Assembly: GCA_005281725.1 (NCBI GenBank)
Contig: SSBO01000105.1
Span: 1-11,113, forward strand
DNA length: 11,113 nt
Direction of reading: 5' to 3'
DNA from: Wuchereria bancrofti
Taxonomy: Eukaryota > Nematoda > Chromadorea > Rhabditida > Onchocercidae
The notes under the pieces are model-generated. The model had not been told where the DNA came from. It made no database searches and worked only from the letters and a program-made list of their open reading frames with translations. A program made the position numbers and the translations under genes. How positions within the stretch are numbered: position 1 is the first letter of the stretch; every line of letters begins with the position of its first letter. Shown here one piece after another: positions 7,395-11,113 of the stretch.

Positions 7395-8114
7395 GTTGCA
7401 CTTTTTTTAAAATCAGTTTCTCTGAAATTTCCTATTTTAATATGATTGGATTTCTCCTGCTCACTATACTATTCTGGACCTTTAACTTCTAACCTAATTC
7501 TCTCGATAACTTAATTCTCTTCTCTCAATGCTTCTGATTAAAATTGCTAGAACTACCAGATACTAGCCTCTGAACAAAAGAAATATTACTGTCGTTGATT
7601 TTGTTTCTTCTTTTCTCCAAGCTACAGAAAGGTTTTAAGGGTGGCTGTAATTTCTTTATATTTTTTAATAATTAAAGGCTATTTAAATTAACTTTACTTC
7701 TAGTTCTCACAAATAAGGAACATAATCTCCATGGAATCCTGACATTACATTTTTGTTTAGTTCTTCAGTTAATCTGAAGTTCTGATAATTACTGGTGTTC
7801 GAAAGAAAAAAAAGTCTACGAGGTTGATTTCAATTAAAACTAAGAAAATTCAAATATGAACTTCTCTCCAAATCTTTTTTAATTTCGTGCCGGAAAGTTT
7901 TATGAAACTAAAAGTGTTTGTATTCTAAGAAATATATTTTTTCTTTGAAATTTTCAACATTGTGATTAAGCTGTTTTAGTAAGAGGCTTGCTAAAGAGGA
8001 TTAAGCTTATAATTTGAATAAATTTAGCGTTATCTAACGTTGGTATTGTTGATATTGAAAAATATCCGTGGGGATTATTATTCTAGCTTTACTATAATAG
8101 TTGAAAAGTAGTTT

Positions 8115-8135
8115 CAGTTAAAATATTGGCACAAT
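8115..8135 (+). repeat. 21-nt dispersed repeat, copy 1
   Basis: CAGTTAAAATATTGGCACAA plus T recurs at 8393-8413 with one difference (G to A), 278 nt away and in the same orientation. A second pair, TATCATGCAAAG, lies between them (about 8263 and 8300). Together these suggest an old local duplication or decayed repeat element. Confidence 0.65.
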
Positions 8136-8392
8136 TTGTCTTATGATGCTCGGCTAGCCTTAGCTTATAATAAGAGAGGGATATATTTTTGTTCTGAATC
8201 GTACCACATGCAGCCTGCAGTGAAAAGACTTCTCTAGCTTGAGGACTTAAATCAAAACAAACGTATCATGCAAAGCCCATATCAAATCAGAGTTCTCATA
8301 TCATGCAAAGTAAATCGCTTATATGAAAATATGAGTGCTCATAAAATCTATCTCCCTTTATGAGTACAATATTTGATAAGTACTGATGGGTA

Positions 8393-8413
8393 CAGTTAAA
8401 ATATTAGCACAAT
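8393..8413 (+). repeat. 21-nt dispersed repeat, copy 2
   Basis: This is the partner of 8115-8135 with one substitution (ATTAGCACAAT against ATTGGCACAAT). Similarity beyond the 21 nt is weak. Confidence 0.65.
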
Positions 8414-8924
8414 CTTCTTTTTCGTAGTGAGCAAGGATGTTGTTCCAACATTAATATCTGCACTACAAGTCTCTTTATAAGCATCAAAATCAATGGTGGT
8501 TCTTTCTGATAACTCATTTAGAATTTGATATCAAATTAATTTGTATAAGGCTGTAGCCTGAGATAGATGCAATATAATACGAAAAATTAAAATGGAAATG
8601 ATATTTCTAATTAGTTAAAAGAAGTTATAATTGTTCGATTAAAATGTATGATTTAATCGCAGTGGAATATCTTGCGTAATATTTTTATCCATTTAATTGA
8701 TATAATTGACTTTACAATTTTTATTGCAACATCTTTTTAAAAGAATTTCAGCTTTTGTTCTCTAATTTCACTTTTTATGATACTGATTGTTTTATGCACT
8801 TATCAGTTACCGGTCCTGATCACAATGTTATGTAATTTATTATTTGTGCTAACTTGCTGTAATTTCCGTTCTAATTACTTTTAATTACTGCAATATTCAC
8901 ATTTACTTTATCTTTATTGGTTAG

Positions 8925-9028
8925 ATCTTACTGATTATACTGCTCAAAAAAAGATTGCAATACTGAAACAGTCTGCAATTACTAGAGGAAAGAAGCAACC
9001 TGGAATAGATACAAAAAATAGCATTTAA
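8925..9028 (+). CDS. Possible terminal exon of an unidentified gene
   Basis: After a pyrimidine-rich acceptor (TCTTTATTGGTTAG, ending 8924) the exon begins with two bases of a split codon. It then reads LTDYTAQKKIAILKQSAITR and GKKQPGIDTKNSI before TAA at 9026-9028. The basic, polar composition and good acceptor look like a real last exon. It requires a preceding exon ending in phase 1, whereas exon H ends in phase 2, so its parent gene is uncertain. An inner acceptor (ACTGAAACAG, just before the Ser-Ala-Ile) is also possible. Confidence 0.4.
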
Positions 9029-9210
9029 TGGTGTAGTCAGTTTTTCACACATCAAATCAAATGAACACCTGGCGGATACTCATTGTTTTTCATTATTCTT
9101 ATCCCAATAATTCCATTTGAGAGCAGTTCGCTGAAGTATGATTTGTGGATGGTTGTTGCTTTTTACAATGATCGGACAAATATTCTTAAGATATAGTAAA
9201 AATGAAACTT

Positions 9211-9238
9211 GTTCATAAAATGGATGTTCATAAAATGG
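9211..9238 (+). repeat. 15-nt tandem repeat, two copies
   Basis: GTTCATAAAATGGAT is followed directly by GTTCATAAAATGG. It falls in AT-rich sequence upstream of the Cys-containing gene and has no evident role. Confidence 0.8.
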
Positions 9239-9390
9239 TTTTGAGAAAAAATGGATATTACTACAGTGCGATACTCCAGAACTTCCAAACCTTAAAATGA
9301 TTCTCGTTCCAGACTTGTCTTTCCGGATAAAGTTAAAAATACGGATTCGTAACAAAGAATAGTTATAGGAGTTTATCGACAACAGAGCAA

Positions 9391-9811
9391 ATGCCCATTC
9401 AACAACGTATTATTAATCGGTATCTGGCAAGCATGAAAATTGATGATGAGAACGGTTTTGCAGTGATAGCACGATATGAACAAGAATGCTATAAACATTT
9501 ATGTGTTTCATCATATTATCCTTTGCTAACATTACCGGAACAACAACCCTGTGCTTATCTAGGAATGAGAGAGTTCAGGAAAGGTGCAGGAAGAATAGGA
9601 GATGGATTTGATACCGGATTAAGAATTGGTATGGATGCTTACTCTGTCTGCTGATTTTATTGATTCTTCAACAGCGGAAGATCAAACAATGATATGTACC
9701 GGAAATAGCACTAACAATGACTGGTCAACAATACTGTCACCATGCAATCAGCATTACGAAATATGGGATTGTGCCCCATTGTGGACATGGAATTTCAATT
9801 TCAAAGAATAG
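9391..9811 (+). CDS. Two-exon gene for an unrecognised Cys-containing protein (about 124 aa)
   Basis: Exon 1 is 9391-9628 and exon 2 is 9675-9811, joined in phase 1 across a 46-nt GTATGG...TTCAACAG intron with a pyrimidine-rich 3' end. Without the splice exon 1 stops at 9652-9654; with it RIGM... becomes RIAEDQTMIC. The ATG at 9391 is the first in frame, but the frame is open from about 9331 and acceptors at TTATAG (9367) or CAACAG (9383) are possible, so an upstream exon may exist. Exon 1 includes MPIQQRIINRYLASMKIDDE, YEQECYKHLC and QQPCAYLGMREFRKGAGRIG. Exon 2 includes ICTGNSTNNDW and SPCNQHYEIWDC. There are six cysteines and one N-glycosylation sequon (NST), suggesting but not proving a secreted or luminal protein. 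No signal peptide follows the ATG. No family is assigned. The TAG at 9809 is followed by further open sequence in the same frame. Confidence 0.5.
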
Positions 9812-10762
9812 TGTGTGATTGCCTCAAACATTTTGGTGCAAGCTGCTTCGATGGCAGAGAAGCACGTTCGAATACACACATTTGTATATTTTCATATTAT
9901 CATTTATCATTGTGCTAATTCTTTTATCATTATACTATTACTTCACTCCCAACAGGAAGGAAACATTTCGTTGAGTAGAAGATTCAATGCAATGCAAAAA
10001 AATTTAGTTTGAAAGAAAAGTTAAGAAAAAATTGTTAATATACATTTTTTTTCTAAATTATATCACCTAAATGCAGAAATATTTTTCAGTCATATTTCAA
10101 GAATGTCATTGGTTTAAATATTTGGTCCAGTTTCTCAAAATAACCATTTTTAGATCTTTGCTGAGTCACAAAGTTTATTACACCAAAATGTTAAAGTTTT
10201 ATCCATTATTATCCTACCTTTCATGAAATACCAAAGGGAAATTAGCTATGCTTTTATCACAATCATACCGGAAGTAGATACTAGATCAGTGTAAAAGTTC
10301 CGACTATTTCATTAGTCACTTCTCAAAGTGAATGAGACGATTCTGTTCTCTACAACTAAAGTCCCTGAATTTGCACAGTTGTAAAATTTCTGTTTATTCT
10401 ATCTGGAATAACTGACCGGGAAGGAGTGAATTTCTTTAATTAAGCTGATCGTACTATGTTGAACATCGAGTATCTATTAAATACTTATAATACAGTTAGA
10501 TTAAATAAACTGATCGACTATCAACGTCGTTCTTAATTCGCTCCCATAAATACTAAAAAAGAATTTTTTAGAATATGATGACTGGAAGAAAAACCAATTC
10601 GATCTACATTCAAAATTTTTCCTGGGCTTCTTATTTTTTTCTAGTTGTTGTATTCTTTGTGGAAGTAGATATAGATCAAAAAAATATAAAACATAAGCTG
10701 CATTTTTCGGTTCAGAACTTGGTACATATCACTAGTTAGCAGTATTTATATAAACTTTCAAG
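9812..10762. other. Mostly non-coding AT-rich stretch
   Basis: Just after the TAG at 9809 the same frame is open again to 10010. It includes a good acceptor (CACTCCCAACAG, ending about 9957) followed by EGNISLSRRFNAMQKNLV and a stop. This could be a small last exon of an alternatively spliced or misread version of the preceding gene. From 10013 to 10762 I see no supported coding sequence or structured element. Confidence 0.4.
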
Positions 10763-10850
10763 ATGAAAAATCAACCTCACATGATTATGTATTTACAACA
10801 GCACCGAATAACGGTTGAGATATTTAATTTGCATTGCATTTTATCTGAGA
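10763..10850 (+). CDS. Weak candidate first exon of a further gene
   Basis: The ATG at 10763 opens MKNQPHMIMYLQQHRITVEI, then FNLHCILSEK up to an AAG|GTACAG donor-like site at 10851. Read through, the frame continues to TGA at 10949-10951 as 62 codons, but the later part runs through an AT-rich tandem repeat and looks non-coding. No downstream exon is within the window. This may be chance. Confidence 0.18.
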
Positions 10851-10870
10851 AGGTACAGAATTTTGGTAAT

Positions 10871-10915
10871 AATTTTTATTTTTGCAATATGAAAATTTTT
10901 ATTTTGCAATATGAA
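10871..10915 (+). repeat. 22-23-nt AT-rich tandem repeat, two copies
   Basis: AATTTTTATTTTTGCAATAT followed by GAA is repeated immediately with one T fewer (10894-10915). This is low-complexity DNA of recent local duplication. Confidence 0.75.
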
Positions 10916-11113
10916 TTAAATGGTAAAGAAGGAAAAATTTATATGAAATGAAAGATTGTTGTCCAAATGGTTGATTTTCAAGATGAAATAATTCTTTGAA
11001 AATTCTTATTACCTTTAATTCTTATTATCTTTTTTTTCTTTTTAATGAAATTAGAATTAGCAACTAAATCAAATAACTCTTGTGATTAATAAATAATTTA
11101 GAAATACAATTTA

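Larger units (their letters stand above)
7395..8924. other. AT-rich stretch without a supported gene
   Basis: About 1.5 kb with no exon that I can link by phase. Contents include pyrimidine-rich segments near 7480-7540 and 7590-7620, a 21-nt repeat pair (8115 and 8393), and a minus-strand open segment (8399-8530). A short plus-strand open stretch follows TTCTAG near 7705 but lacks a fitting donor. It may be a large intron between exon H and a later exon, or intergenic DNA. Confidence 0.5.

Noticed and set aside
9080..9382. 100-codon minus-strand ORF
   Set aside because: Its PFYEHPFYEQ repeat comes from the 15-nt tandem repeat; there is no family resemblance and it ends just before the plus-strand gene.
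5102..9811. Stop-codon reassignment, because several frames continue past single TAA/TAG codons
   Set aside because: The TEP exons need ordinary spliceosomal introns and fit the standard code; the isolated stops are explained by introns, frame coincidence or gene decay.
9675..9811. Phospholipase A2 similarity suggested by CNQHYEIWDC
   Set aside because: The spacing and the His-Asp catalytic pair (CCxxHD) are not present; the resemblance is only a few residues.
1..11113. CRISPR arrays, tRNA/rRNA genes, transposases or a novel defence system
   Set aside because: No regularly spaced repeats, no RNA-gene landmarks and no transposase or nuclease motifs were found on reading the sequence.

Overview
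The window looks like nuclear DNA of a parasitic nematode, most likely a clade III (filarial-type) worm. It is very AT-rich (roughly 30% GC by eye), has no bacterial gene packing, and its coding sequence lies in short exons with GT...AG introns of about 40 to 600 nt. The best-recognised gene is an invertebrate thioester-containing (alpha-2-macroglobulin/CD109-type) protein. The genus is an inference. All gene models come from reading frames and splice-site phases by eye, without transcript evidence. Every credible gene is on the + strand.

Layout. (1) 2-1170: four phase-compatible exons encode the N-terminal macroglobulin part of a thioester-containing protein. It is incomplete at both ends, and exon 1 carries a 1-nt frameshift. 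(2) 1209-4587: a 1,689-bp block occurs twice, identical as far as I compared it, and the copies are separated by exactly one N (2898). This is the signature of two overlapping contigs joined without merging. The true locus probably has one copy and is about 1.7 kb shorter. (3) 4601-5127: one long exon of an unrecognised protein with N-glycosylation sequons and an Asp/Asn-rich tract encoded by a GAT/GAC microsatellite. (4) 5178-7394: up to eight short exons that can be chained by phase. The first three encode an RRM-like segment and the last two a polar, proline-rich tail. Confidence falls through the middle of the chain. (5) 7395-8924: AT-rich sequence with no gene I can support. (6) 8925-9028: a possible terminal exon. 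(7) 9391-9811: a two-exon reading frame with six cysteines and a 46-nt intron, product unrecognised. (8) 9812-11113: mostly non-coding, with short tandem repeats and one weak first-exon candidate.

I see no CRISPR array, transposase, tRNA, rRNA, phage or operon-like system, and nothing that amounts to a new defence or mobile system. The points most worth checking are the assembly junction, the broken and truncated thioester-protein gene beside it, and the unidentified Asp-rich, RRM-like and Cys-containing exons.
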